NCBI GenBank assembly: GCA_963768165.1
Contig: CAVYHJ010000002.1
Location: 992,001 to 1,056,000 of the forward strand
DNA length: 64,000 nucleotides
Source: CAVYHJ01 sp963768165 [NCBI: uncultured bacterium]
GTDB lineage: Bacteria; UBP4; UBA4092
Reading direction: 5' to 3'
The notes below the pieces were generated by a model. The model was not told the DNA's origin. It was given only the letters and a program-made list of their open reading frames with translations, and did not search any database. This document shows positions 41,937 through 50,792 of this stretch, piece after piece (within the stretch, counting starts at the first letter, position 1; each line of letters starts with the position of its first letter). The position numbers were made by a program, and so were the translations under genes.

Positions 41937-42881
41937 ATGGCAGCGCGAGAATTTTTCAGAAAACTAAAACGGCTGTTTGACGATAAAATTAAATGGAATA
42001 TCGGGGAAGTCATTTGCAAGAAGATGTTTCGCTTCTGGCAATACTTGGGGTTCCATATCACACGCAATTTTTTCTACGAGCCGATTCCCGATACCCGTAC
42101 CTTGAAAGATAAATTATGGCAGACCCCCGCAGAGCTTGTCGGTATCGAAATGAACGACTCCTCCCAGTTGAATCTACTGGGTGATGTTGCTAAATTTAGA
42201 AACGAGTACGACCTTTTCCCCAAAGACCCCCAAACAAGTAATACCCAATTTTATTTAACCAATCCGCATTTCCAGGCGGTAGATGCTGAAATATTATACG
42301 GCATGATTCGGCATTTCCAACCCAATAAAATCTATGAAATCGGGTCGGGCTACTCCACCTTTCTCATGGCACAAGCAGTATTAAAGAACCAGGAAACCAA
42401 TAACCATCAAACAGAATTCATTGCGTTTGACCCCGACCCTCGGAAATCCATAAAACGAGGTTTGCCGGGATTGTCGAAGTTGGAAATTGTGTACATCGAA
42501 GATTTGGACATTCACCGGTTCTCAGAACTGGGTAAAGGGGATATTTTATTTATTGATTCCAGCCATGTCCTGCGGATTGGCGGGGATGTAAAATATGAAT
42601 TTTTAGAAATCCTTCCCAGATTGCAAAAAGGGGTTTTGGTTCATATCCATGACATTTTTTTGCCCTATGAATACCCCAAAGAATGGGTGCTGGGTGATTA
42701 CCGCTTCTGGACCGAACAATATCTCTTGCAAGCTTTTTTAAGTTTCAATAACGAGTTTGAAATCCTTTGGGCGGGATATTCTATGCACCGCAAATATCCC
42801 GACAAATTGAAAGCAGCCTTTTCAGCCTATGACCCCAAATTCCATTCCCCCGCCAGTTTCTGGGTTCAGCGGAAAGTCTGA
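41937..42881 (+). CDS. Class I SAM-dependent methyltransferase-like protein
   Basis: The 314-residue protein has a Rossmann-type methyltransferase core. IYEIGSGYSTFLMAQAV is motif I, EFIAFDPDPRKSIKRG the acidic motif II region, and DILFIDSSHVLRIGGDVKYEFLEILPRLQKGVLVHIHDIF the following motifs. The SSH and HIHDIF residues recall the metal-binding class 24 / cephalosporin-hydroxylase-like group. Three bases separate it from the Wzt-like gene, so it is the last gene of the radical SAM operon. Methylation of the exported glycan's end is a sensible guess, as Wzt_C domains recognise such caps. Confidence 0.8.
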   Translation: MAAREFFRKLKRLFDDKIKWNIGEVICKKMFRFWQYLGFHITRNFFYEPIPDTRTLKDKLWQTPAELVGIEMNDSSQLNLLGDVAKFRNEYDLFPKDPQTSNTQFYLTNPHFQAVDAEILYGMIRHFQPNKIYEIGSGYSTFLMAQAVLKNQETNNHQTEFIAFDPDPRKSIKRGLPGLSKLEIVYIEDLDIHRFSELGKGDILFIDSSHVLRIGGDVKYEFLEILPRLQKGVLVHIHDIFLPYEYPKEWVLGDYRFWTEQYLLQAFLSFNNEFEILWAGYSMHRKYPDKLKAAFSAYDPKFHSPASFWVQRKV

Positions 42882-43479
42882 CTTCTCCTGTGACAGCTTT
42901 ATATCTACAATCTGCAATTGTTTTAACCTATTTCCTAATTCTTAATTCCTAACTCCTTATTCCGAATCCCCTCTTTTTATATCTAAAATCTGCAGTTTTT
43001 TCTAAAAATTACCCCATCCGCTTTTAGAATACTCCCAAATCGCTCTAGATTTACTCAGAATCAACGAATACTACTCCAAGAGACTACGGGAAAGCCTCGC
43101 AATGAGTCCTTACTTTTTTATCTACGAAGACAAAGCGAAGTTAAAGCGAAGACAAAGCATAGACAATACGGAGACAACTTTATGACATTTTAACCCCCTT
43201 AAATCGCATTTCTAGCTATACCAAATTGGCACACCCCTTGGTCAATTGTCACCCTTGAACGAAGTGAAGGGTCTCTCGTTACCACTCTGACGACTTCCTT
43301 TGTAATATCCGTGAATTAATTTATACAGAAACAATTTAACACAGGAAATAAAGTACTTTCAATAGACAAAAGTTGCTTGTTTCGTATAAACTAGCGGTGA
43401 ATATGCAAATAAATAAAATGTAGAATCATATGGATCTTTAACGCATATTATATTCTTAAAAAATTGAGTTAAATAAATT
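42882..43479. repeat. Intergenic region with dispersed element copy C
   Basis: TCTCCTGTGACAGCTTTATA opens the element at about 42885, and array C with five 11-base units (CGAAGACAAAG etc.) occupies 43125-43179. ACATTTTAACCCCCTTAAAT then CGCA and an ACCAAATTGGCACACC end follow to about 43236. CCTTGAACGAAGTGAAGGGT at 43253-43272 is a common intergenic repeat type. The 33-bp element at 43361-43393 recurs before the ankyrin gene. No gene is apparent. Confidence 0.65.
43361..43393 (+). promoter_or_regulatory. 33-bp upstream element, copy 1 (before DUF2971 gene)
   Basis: AATAGACAAAAGTTGCTTGT then TTCGTATAAACTA. It matches 29 of 33 bases of 44507-44539, which lies before the next gene. Each lies 60 to 120 bases from the gene it precedes, as a promoter or operator would. 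Confidence 0.5.
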
Positions 43480-44448
43480 ATGTCTTGGATAAATCAATAT
43501 ATTGAGTATTTAGGCTATGTTAATCCTGATCAATTACGTATTGAAGAGGCACAAACAATAAAAATGAATAATATGCCGCGATTTCTATATAAATTTAAAG
43601 GGCCAAATAAATGTGCTTTAGATAATTTAAAAATGGATACCGTTTGGTTAAATGCACCTTCTAATTATAATGACCCCTTTGAATGTGTTGTATATACTGA
43701 TATTGAAAAAGTGAAGCCCTTTTTCTATAAAACTAATGATAAAATTTTAAATTATAAAATATTTGAAAAACATCAAATGCCTGATGATTTAGAGAAAGCT
43801 ATTATTAAAGAACTTGATGAAGTAATTGGTCCTTTTTTACTTGAAACTAAGAGTGAGTTTAATCAAGATAAAATGAATAATCTTGATAGTATTTTAGACA
43901 AATCATTTAAAAAAATAGCTAATATCATAGTACAAAAATTTAATAGATCTGTCCAAGAAACAATGAAGACCTGTTCATTTTGTGAACATTTTGATTCAAT
44001 ATTAATGTGGAGTCATTATGCTGACTGCCATAAAGGATTTTGTATTGAATATGATTTAAATCAATGGCAAAAAGATGATATTAGAAGAAGATTATTATAC
44101 CCAGTGATTTATCAAAATGAATTGTTTGATTTTACAGACTATTTAATTCAATCTATAGGATACAAAAAATTCAACAATCTTTATGCCATAATATCTTGCG
44201 CTACAAAATCTGATCAATGGAAATATGAAAAAGAGTGGCGTATGATATTTAACGTTGGTCCTGGTTTCAATGAAGACGATTATCGCATGAATTGTCAGAA
44301 AAGAGTAATACTTGGCTGTAGAATGGATGAGGATTATAAAAAGGAAGTAATTAGTATATGCCAAGCCAATAAACTCGAAATATGTCAAGCTAAAGTATCT
44401 TTAAAAAAATATGAATTAGAATTTGAAGATATTTACAAACCTCCCTAA
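43480..44448 (+). CDS. DUF2971 family protein
   Basis: The 322-residue protein matches DUF2971: FLYKFKGPNKCALDNLKMDTVWLNAPSNYNDPFEC near the N-terminus, CSFCEHFDSILMWSHYADCHKGFCIEYDL in the middle, and DQWKYEKEWRMIF near the end. The conserved N-DPFE, MW-HYA and EWR residues are all present. Members occur in defence and mobile regions, but their activity is not established. The gene is strongly AT-rich and rich in Lys/Asn/Ile compared with its neighbours, consistent with transfer. No clear ribosome site precedes the ATG. Soluble and cytoplasmic. Confidence 0.9.
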   Translation: MSWINQYIEYLGYVNPDQLRIEEAQTIKMNNMPRFLYKFKGPNKCALDNLKMDTVWLNAPSNYNDPFECVVYTDIEKVKPFFYKTNDKILNYKIFEKHQMPDDLEKAIIKELDEVIGPFLLETKSEFNQDKMNNLDSILDKSFKKIANIIVQKFNRSVQETMKTCSFCEHFDSILMWSHYADCHKGFCIEYDLNQWQKDDIRRRLLYPVIYQNELFDFTDYLIQSIGYKKFNNLYAIISCATKSDQWKYEKEWRMIFNVGPGFNEDDYRMNCQKRVILGCRMDEDYKKEVISICQANKLEICQAKVSLKKYELEFEDIYKPP

Positions 44449-44506
44449 TCTATGCGGTTTCTTATGTGCTTTGCTGTTAGTTGTTATAACATTAGCTGTT
44501 ATCCCC

Positions 44507-44539
44507 AATAGACAAAACTTACTTGTTTCGTGTAAATTA
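44507..44539 (+). promoter_or_regulatory. 33-bp upstream element, copy 2 (before ankyrin gene)
   Basis: AATAGACAAAACTTACTTGT then TTCGTGTAAATTA, with four mismatches to the copy before the DUF2971 gene. It lies 57 bases before the ankyrin gene. Confidence 0.5.
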
Positions 44540-44596
44540 TGGTTTCATTTCCATGCAGAAAAAAAACATTAGAAAAAACAAAGGAGAATCTATTTT

Positions 44597-45598
44597 ATGA
44601 AATTGAACCTATACTTAAGTCTCTATCTTTTATTATCATTGCTACTTGTATTCTCAGCTTATGCCAAAACACCCGAAGAAGCACAAAATGAATTAAAACG
44701 TCTGTATCCATACAGTATGGGTGATAATGATTTCATAAGATTCGTAAAAGAGGGTAAATTGTCCACAGTTAAATTATTTCTTGATGCAGGCACGAATCCT
44801 AACACACAATATGGTGGTCAAGAATCCGTATTAATGATTGCAGCAAAAAATGGCAAATATGACATTGCTAAATTACTAATTAGTAAAGGTGCAGATGTAA
44901 ATATGAAGGAAAGAGATAATGGTAAGACTGCATTAATGTATGCAACAACAAATGACTCTATTGGCGCTGAGAATTACGACAAATCCACCGGTTATGCTGA
45001 AATAGTAAAGCTTTTAATTGCTAATGGTGCAGAAGTTAATGAAAAGGATTATGACGGACACACTGCATTGATATTAGCTGGAAACAATGAATCACCGGAA
45101 GTTTGTAAACTTTTAATCGCTAATGGTGCAGAAGTTAACGCTAAAACAGGATGGAACTGGACAGCGTTAATGAACGCTTCATTTAAAGGTAATTTGAAAA
45201 CAGCAAAATTACTTATTGAAAGCGGAGCAACTATGAATATAAATACCAAACCTTTCCATCCTAGCAATGGTATTCAGATTTATCATCAGATAGATGATGG
45301 CAAATCTCCATTAATGTATGCAATAGAAAATAAACATCTTGATTTAGCCAAATTGTTGATTGAAAAAGGTTGCGATGTTAGTTCTAAGGATAGATATAAT
45401 CAAACAGCATTAATATTAATGGTACAACCCGATAGTCAGCCCGATGATCAAAAAATTAACATTGTTAAGCTACTTATTTCTAAAGGAGCAGATATTAATG
45501 CAAAATCAAAAAATGGAGATACAGCCTTAAAGGCAGCATTGCGATATAAGTTCACAAAAATAGCACAAATATTAAAAGATTCAGGTGCGATGGAATAA
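44597..45598 (+). CDS. Secreted ankyrin-repeat protein
   Basis: The 333-residue protein has a signal peptide (MKLNLYLSLYLLLSLLLVFSAYA) and about seven ankyrin repeats from residue 50 to the end. A typical repeat reads GHTALILAGNNESPEVCKLLIANGAEVNAK. Ankyrin proteins with signal peptides act in the periplasm or outside as binding scaffolds and are sometimes partners of catalases or toxins; no such gene is adjacent. AAAGGAG precedes the ATG. It shares the 33-bp upstream element and AT-rich composition with the DUF2971 gene. Confidence 0.9.
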   Translation: MKLNLYLSLYLLLSLLLVFSAYAKTPEEAQNELKRLYPYSMGDNDFIRFVKEGKLSTVKLFLDAGTNPNTQYGGQESVLMIAAKNGKYDIAKLLISKGADVNMKERDNGKTALMYATTNDSIGAENYDKSTGYAEIVKLLIANGAEVNEKDYDGHTALILAGNNESPEVCKLLIANGAEVNAKTGWNWTALMNASFKGNLKTAKLLIESGATMNINTKPFHPSNGIQIYHQIDDGKSPLMYAIENKHLDLAKLLIEKGCDVSSKDRYNQTALILMVQPDSQPDDQKINIVKLLISKGADINAKSKNGDTALKAALRYKFTKIAQILKDSGAME

Positions 45599-45646
45599 AT
45601 ATCCAATTAAAGTAGAATTACGTTTTATTTGTCTTGAAATTTAGTA

Positions 45647-46441
45647 TCAAGCTGGCCGATCTGTCACATTAGTCTGGGAATTATCTTGGCTTACTTGTGT
45701 AACATTTGTGTTCGGTTCTAATGGTAAATTTGACAATGATTTTCCAGTTTTCTTTTTTTCATTTCGGGGTATACGAATTGGTCCGATTCGTTCTTTAGCT
45801 TCAGGTGATAACATATCCAGTACAGCTTTAACTAAATCCTCAATGTCAATTAAAATCCCTTTATGTTTTCTTATAACCCTTCGAATATGAAACAAAACAT
45901 CTTTTGTGAAAAGTAATTTCCCTATAGATTCTGGACTGAGAGCGTCATGGGTACTCAAATAGTCTTCAAGTAAATTATTTTTAATGGATTGCTTATGAAG
46001 GAGGTTTAATTTTGTAACCACTTTATCAAGATCATCTGCTGATAAGTCGACTGAAAAGGTAAGTTCATTCCCAACAGGTCCATCACAAGTTATATAGTAT
46101 AAATTCCATACAGTACCATTTGTTAAAACAACCCAACGACACTCCTTTTCATGTGAAGCATACCACTCAGCTTGGTCAGTATGATTAGGGTTTAATTTGA
46201 TATATGCGGCTTTTACTTCTATAAGAAGTCGAGTTTTATCATTAATCTTAATTGCAATATCAGCGTACTTGCTTTTAATAGGTAATTCAAGGGTAATTTC
46301 GGTTGTAATCTCATAACCAAATACATCTTCGAAGACTTTAATAATAAGTTCTCTTGTATTAGCCTCATTCAAATTTTCATCTTTTGCTTTAATAAGGTCT
46401 GGAGAAATTTTTTTAAGTGCCTTGCGAACATCTACTGCCAT
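45647..46441 (-). CDS. HSDR_N-type (type I restriction R subunit N-terminus-like) protein
   Basis: The 264-residue protein starts at the ATG at 46441; a GTG four codons upstream overlaps the ribosome site AAAGGTGG. NTRELIIKVFEDVFGYEITTEITLE, YADIAIKINDKTRLLIEVKAAYIKL and WVVLTNGTVWNLYYI form the HSDR_N_2 domain, a PD-(D/E)xK nuclease fold with Asp (ADIAI) and the ExK of IEVKA. No helicase, methylase or specificity subunit follows, so it is an orphan domain. The C-terminal 60 residues are low-complexity and polar. It may be a solitary defence nuclease or a remnant. Confidence 0.85.
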   Translation of the reverse strand: MAVDVRKALKKISPDLIKAKDENLNEANTRELIIKVFEDVFGYEITTEITLELPIKSKYADIAIKINDKTRLLIEVKAAYIKLNPNHTDQAEWYASHEKECRWVVLTNGTVWNLYYITCDGPVGNELTFSVDLSADDLDKVVTKLNLLHKQSIKNNLLEDYLSTHDALSPESIGKLLFTKDVLFHIRRVIRKHKGILIDIEDLVKAVLDMLSPEAKERIGPIRIPRNEKKKTGKSLSNLPLEPNTNVTQVSQDNSQTNVTDRPA

Positions 46442-46866
46442 TTTTATACCCACCTTTCTATAAGAACTATCCCATAAATATACTAATAATGAATGAAAAA
46501 ATCAAGTTTTTCTCCGCATCGGGAATTTAAGTAAATTTTACGGGTTTTTTCAATGCATCGGGAAGTTGGGCGTACTGTGCGGTATTCCCGTTGCTTTCCT
46601 TTGTTATACAGTGAGATTCTTCAGTCGTAAAAATCACTCCCTCAAGAATGACAACCCCTAAAAACGAGAAACTAGGAACTCAAAACCATGCCCTCGAACG
46701 GAGTGAAGGGTCGGAACTTAAAAACGGGGGGGATTTTTTTCAGAAATATGGCGCTGCAAAGAACACACTATTTATTGACTTTTTTTACTGTCCTTTTAAC
46801 TTTGACCTTCGGTATTATGTCTCCTTCCTTATATAAAGGTGTCCCACCGAGTATTTGATATCATTC
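46442..46866. other. Intergenic region with short degenerate repeats
   Basis: GCATCGGGAA occurs twice (about 46517 and 46554). The stretch from about 46610 to 46710 contains fragments of common intergenic repeats (GTGAGATTCTTCAGT, CAAGAATGACAA, CTCGAACGGAGTGAAGGGT). A short open frame at 46648-46836 is derived from them and is not considered a gene. Confidence 0.5.
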
Positions 46867-48384
46867 TCATTTAGGGGTAATCAGGGCACGACGGAGAATT
46901 TTCCCGGTGCTCGTTTTAGGAATGGAGAGGACAAAGTTAACGATTTTGGGGATTTTATAAGGAGCGAGCTTTCCCCGGCAGAAATCTTGAATTTCTTTGG
47001 TGGTGAGTTTGTTAGACTCTTTAGAGACAATGACTGCGCGCACGACTTCCCCGCTTCGCTCATCCGGTTCAGGAACAGCTACACATTCCAACACGCCGGG
47101 ATGCATATAAAGCACATTTTCCACTTCTCTCGGATAGACATTTTGCCCGCGCACCAGAATCATTTCCTTTTTTCGGTCAACAATATAGATATATCCTTCC
47201 TCATCTATTTTTCCCATGTCCCCGGTAAATAACCAACCCTCGCGCAACGCCTCTGCGGTATCTTCCGGCAGACCGAAATAACCTTGCATCACATTCCCGC
47301 CTTTGACCGCCAGTTCTCCGATTTCACCCACGGGGAGTTCCTTCCCCTTCTCGTCCACAATTTTCACTTCTACGCCTTCAATGGGCAATCCAATCGAACC
47401 TATTTTCCGTTTTCCGCCCAGTGGATTCACGGCTACAACAGGCGATGCTTCCGATAACCCATATCCCTCATGAATAGGTATTCCAAACCGCTTTTGGAAC
47501 CCTTCAGCAATTTTAGGAGGTAACCCCGCTCCGCCGGAGACCAGGTATTTTATACTGCTTACATCAAAGTGAATGGACGGATCAATTTTTGCCATCACTA
47601 AAAACATGGAGGGAACAGCGCAGAGAATTGTGATTTTATGTTTTTCCATGGCCCGTAACGTTGTATCAGGACGGAACTGCTTCATCACTATAGTTGTTGC
47701 TCCAATCGAGAGAGGAGTCAACATGCAGACCATGGCGGCAAAGGAATGAAATAAAGGCAATATGCAAAGTAAGCGTTCGTCTTTGGCAATATGCAAAGCG
47801 ACATTAACTGATTGAATATTGGCTATTAAATTCCCGTGCGTGAGCATGGCGCCCTTGGGAACACCCGTGGTACCGGAAGTGTAAATAATTTTCGCAAGGG
47901 TATTTTTATTTGAATTAATTTTTATAGGTTCATCAAGTTTTCCATCCGGTATATCAGGATCAATTTGAATAATTTCTAAATTAGGTATTTGTGATTTTAC
48001 GGCGTCTGCTGCCGGACGGAGTAAAGGAGTTGTTAATAAAAAACGCGATTGAGTATTCTGAATAATAAACATGGTTTCGCGGGGAGTGAACAATGGGTCA
48101 ACTGGAACAACTGTTGCACCGGTATGGAGAATAGCGTAATAGCTAATGATAAATTCAATCCCATTTTCCATCCATAGGATGACAAAATCACCGGTTTTGA
48201 TCCCTGATAACAGTAATCGCTCGGTCAAGCCGTGTATTTTGCGATGTAAAACAGAATAGGGATATTCCGCATTCTCTAAGATGACGGCGGGTTTCTCCGG
48301 ATACTTTTTACAAGAATCGTGAAATAAATCAACCAAGTTCATATTTTCAAGTCTAATAATATCGAATGAGAGCGAGAGATGCAA
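46867..48384 (-). CDS. AMP-binding acyl-CoA ligase (long-chain fatty acid type)
   Basis: The 505-residue enzyme is an ANL-superfamily ligase. IIYTSGTTGVPKGAMLTH is the P-loop (A3), EGYGLSEASP is A5, GWLFTGDMGKIDEEGYIYIVDRKKEMI is A7-A8, and SIPKTSTGKILRR holds the C-terminal catalytic Lys (A10). The pattern fits fatty acyl-CoA synthetases that activate carboxylic acids with ATP and CoA. The start may be the TTG at 48384, three bases after AAAGGAG, or the ATG at 48342, which lacks a ribosome site but fits the family start. It is divergent from murJ across a 41-base gap. Confidence 0.93.
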   Translation of the reverse strand: MHLSLSFDIIRLENMNLVDLFHDSCKKYPEKPAVILENAEYPYSVLHRKIHGLTERLLLSGIKTGDFVILWMENGIEFIISYYAILHTGATVVPVDPLFTPRETMFIIQNTQSRFLLTTPLLRPAADAVKSQIPNLEIIQIDPDIPDGKLDEPIKINSNKNTLAKIIYTSGTTGVPKGAMLTHGNLIANIQSVNVALHIAKDERLLCILPLFHSFAAMVCMLTPLSIGATTIVMKQFRPDTTLRAMEKHKITILCAVPSMFLVMAKIDPSIHFDVSSIKYLVSGGAGLPPKIAEGFQKRFGIPIHEGYGLSEASPVVAVNPLGGKRKIGSIGLPIEGVEVKIVDEKGKELPVGEIGELAVKGGNVMQGYFGLPEDTAEALREGWLFTGDMGKIDEEGYIYIVDRKKEMILVRGQNVYPREVENVLYMHPGVLECVAVPEPDERSGEVVRAVIVSKESNKLTTKEIQDFCRGKLAPYKIPKIVNFVLSIPKTSTGKILRRALITPK

Positions 48385-48401
48385 GTTCTCCTTTCACAAT
48401 A

Positions 48402-48410
48402 TGCTAGAAT
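48402..48410 (+). promoter_or_regulatory. Extended -10 box before murJ
   Basis: TGCTAGAAT fits TGnTATAAT with one mismatch, ending 15 bases before the ATG at 48426. The 5' leader would be very short. Confidence 0.4.
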
Positions 48411-48425
48411 AAGCGGTTTATAACT

Positions 48426-50009
48426 ATGTCATCACAAGCCAAATCAACAGTGACCATTGGGTTTATCACAATCCTCAGCCGGATTACGGGATTGTTGCGT
48501 ATCTCAGTTGCGGCGGCGGCATTAGGTCAGACAATTTCAATCATAGCAGATGCCTATAATCTCGCTAATTTCATGCCGAATATGGTCTACGAATTAATTC
48601 TGGGCGGGGTGCTAACATCAGTTTTTGTTCCAGTTTTCATCGAATCTAAAACCCAAAAGTCTGAACAAGAGGCCTGGGTAGTAGCCAACCGGATTCTCAC
48701 GCTCGCAATGGTCGTGCTCGGACTGATGACCTTGGTATGCTGGATATTTACGCCATATTTGGTTCGGATTCAGGCATTGGAAACAAAAACTGACTTTCTG
48801 AGACTGGCGAATTTCTTTTTCTACTTTTTCGCTCCGCAAATCATCTTTTTGGGAATGTACGCGATTTTCGGAGCGATGTTAAATGCCTATTATAAATTTG
48901 TCGCACAGGCATTTGTTTCAATTCTAAATAACCTTGTAGTCATCATAAGCCTTTATCTGTATTATTACTATCCGCATCAATTCGGATTAACCGGCCTGGC
49001 CATTGGAACCACGCTGGGAGAAGTGGTCATGGCGCTGGCATTATTCCCGTCCCTTTACAAATTGGGTTGGAGATACAAATGGATATTGGATTTCAAAGAC
49101 CCGGTTATAAAAAAATTCTTTACTCTGGCAACTCCCATGTTTTTTTTAGTAGCATTAAACCAAGTGGCGTTTACCATACGGAATAATTTTGCTGATGCCT
49201 GGGGAAAAGGCGGAGTCACGATTATGCAAAACGGGTATATCTTTTTTCAATTGCCCTACGGGATTTTTTCCGTATCCATTATGACGGTACTCTATCCGAC
49301 TTTGACCCATCATGCCGTGGAAGACGATATTCCAAAATTCCGCCAGGTGATCTCGCAAGGAATCCGGTGGAGCGCGTTCATCATTATCCCATGCGCCGTG
49401 GGTTATTTGTTTTTAAGTGAACCCATTATCCGAATTTTATTACAGCATGGAAAATTCAACTCCACCGATACAACTATTACAGCCAGAACATTGGCATTTT
49501 ACGCATTGTCATTGTTGCCGTATACCTTGACATTATTATTCACTCGTTCGTTTTATGCGCTGCAAGATACGAAAACTCCCCTCTTCGTAGTTTTCATTGG
49601 TGTTTTATTAACGGCATTAGGATGCTATCTGTTTGTAAAACCATTTGGCGTGCCGGGGATTGCCTTGGGATTCGGTGCGCAATATCTCGGAATGGCGGCG
49701 TTGTTCTGGATTTTATTGCGTCGGAAAATAAAACGGTTCGAAGGCCGGAGAATCGTCACTTCAATGATAAAATCCATCATCGCTTCCGTGATAATGGGAG
49801 TCGTGATTTACTTTTTATATCCCTATTTCATCCAGGTTGTTAAAAATGGACTGCCTATCCACAGCAGGCCGATTATTCTGGACATTTTAAGTTTATCACT
49901 GACAATGGTGCTCGGTGGAATCATCTATATCGGCATGACCTGGCTTTTCCACGCTGAAGAATTTTATGCTATGAAAAATTGGATTCAGCAAAGAAAAATT
50001 GAGTTATAA
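48426..50009 (+). CDS. murJ: Lipid II flippase MurJ
   Basis: The 527-residue membrane protein has about 14 hydrophobic segments and the MurJ/MviN pattern. ITILSRITGLLRISVAAAALG with its conserved Arg is in TM1, MPNMVYELILGGVLTSVFVPVF in TM2, and LTLLFTRSFYALQDTKTP later. MurJ flips lipid II across the inner membrane for peptidoglycan synthesis. The length is normal. It is followed after eight bases by pcm, probably in one operon. The presence of MurJ supports a walled, free-living bacterium. Confidence 0.95.
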   Translation: MSSQAKSTVTIGFITILSRITGLLRISVAAAALGQTISIIADAYNLANFMPNMVYELILGGVLTSVFVPVFIESKTQKSEQEAWVVANRILTLAMVVLGLMTLVCWIFTPYLVRIQALETKTDFLRLANFFFYFFAPQIIFLGMYAIFGAMLNAYYKFVAQAFVSILNNLVVIISLYLYYYYPHQFGLTGLAIGTTLGEVVMALALFPSLYKLGWRYKWILDFKDPVIKKFFTLATPMFFLVALNQVAFTIRNNFADAWGKGGVTIMQNGYIFFQLPYGIFSVSIMTVLYPTLTHHAVEDDIPKFRQVISQGIRWSAFIIIPCAVGYLFLSEPIIRILLQHGKFNSTDTTITARTLAFYALSLLPYTLTLLFTRSFYALQDTKTPLFVVFIGVLLTALGCYLFVKPFGVPGIALGFGAQYLGMAALFWILLRRKIKRFEGRRIVTSMIKSIIASVIMGVVIYFLYPYFIQVVKNGLPIHSRPIILDILSLSLTMVLGGIIYIGMTWLFHAEEFYAMKNWIQQRKIEL

Positions 50010-50017
50010 TTAAAGCC

Positions 50018-50689
50018 ATGTCATTATCCTCCATTTTCCATCATAAGACTTCTTCCGAAAAAGATGCCTTTGATCAGTTGCGGGAACGAATGGTGCAAGA
50101 ACAAATAGTTTCTCGTGGAATCAAGGATAAAAAAGTTTTAAATGCGTTACTTAAAGTTCCCCGGCATCTTTTTATCTCCACCGATTATTGGGATGAAGCG
50201 TATCAAGATCACCCGCTGCCGATTGGCGAGGAGCAGACGATTTCCCAACCCTATATCGTGGCGTACATGACGGAAGTATTACATCTTAAGGATACGGACA
50301 AGGTCTTAGAAATTGGAACAGGATGCGGGTACCAGACGGCGGTTTTATCAGAGTTATCCACTTCGGTTTATTCTCTTGAATATTTTCCCAAATTAGCCGA
50401 CCAAGCAAAGGCAACTCTCGACCACCTGGGCTATTCCAATGTGAAAATTAAACAGGGAAATGGATATAAAGGATGGGAAGAATACGCACCGTTTGATGCG
50501 ATTATCGTGACCTGCGCTCCAAAAGAAATACCGCAAATTCTAATTGACCAATTGGCGGATGGTGGCCGGATGATTATTCCCATTGGAGACCGGTACAGCC
50601 AGGAACTTCAACTGGTAACAAAACATAAAACAAAGGTTACCCATACAAGATTGTTATCGGTCATTTTTGTCCCCATGCTGCAAAACTAA
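50018..50689 (+). CDS. pcm: Protein-L-isoaspartate O-methyltransferase
   Basis: The 223-residue enzyme repairs isoaspartyl residues using SAM. LRERMVQEQIVSRGIKDKKVLNALLKVPRHLFI and DHPLPIGEEQTISQPYIVAYMTE are the family's substrate-binding parts, with the Ser of TISQP conserved. VLEIGTGCGYQTAVLSEL is the SAM motif I. DAIIVTCAPKEIPQILIDQLADGGRMIIPIG follows. Length and motifs are complete. It lies eight bases after murJ. Confidence 0.96.
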   Translation: MSLSSIFHHKTSSEKDAFDQLRERMVQEQIVSRGIKDKKVLNALLKVPRHLFISTDYWDEAYQDHPLPIGEEQTISQPYIVAYMTEVLHLKDTDKVLEIGTGCGYQTAVLSELSTSVYSLEYFPKLADQAKATLDHLGYSNVKIKQGNGYKGWEEYAPFDAIIVTCAPKEIPQILIDQLADGGRMIIPIGDRYSQELQLVTKHKTKVTHTRLLSVIFVPMLQN

Positions 50690-50749
50690 CTTTTCTTCTA
50701 CAACAAACTGCCAAAACGGGGTAAAATACATTGGTTATGATTTATGTAG

Positions 50750-50769
50750 GGGTTTGATTTATCAAACCC
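50750..50769 (+). repeat. Small perfect hairpin upstream of the MTH1187-type gene
   Basis: GGGTTTGA pairs with TCAAACCC over TTTA, in a TGTAGGGGTTTGATTTATCA context that resembles widespread intergenic repeats. It sits 24 bases before the ATG at 50793. Confidence 0.5.
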
Positions 50770-50792
50770 ATCATAGAATGGAGGAACATGTT

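Noticed and set aside
46648-46836. A 62-residue open frame before the acyl-CoA ligase gene end
   Set aside because: Its sequence derives from common intergenic repeat fragments (ERSEGSEL) and it lacks a ribosome site.
50690-50792. Leader of the MTH1187-type gene considered as a TPP riboswitch
   Set aside because: The conserved CUGAGA and ACC-GAUCUG blocks of the TPP element are absent; only a small hairpin is present.
50667-50792. N-terminal extension of the MTH1187-type protein overlapping pcm
   Set aside because: The family begins at MPKVVAELKF and the ATG at 50793 has GGAGG at proper spacing.
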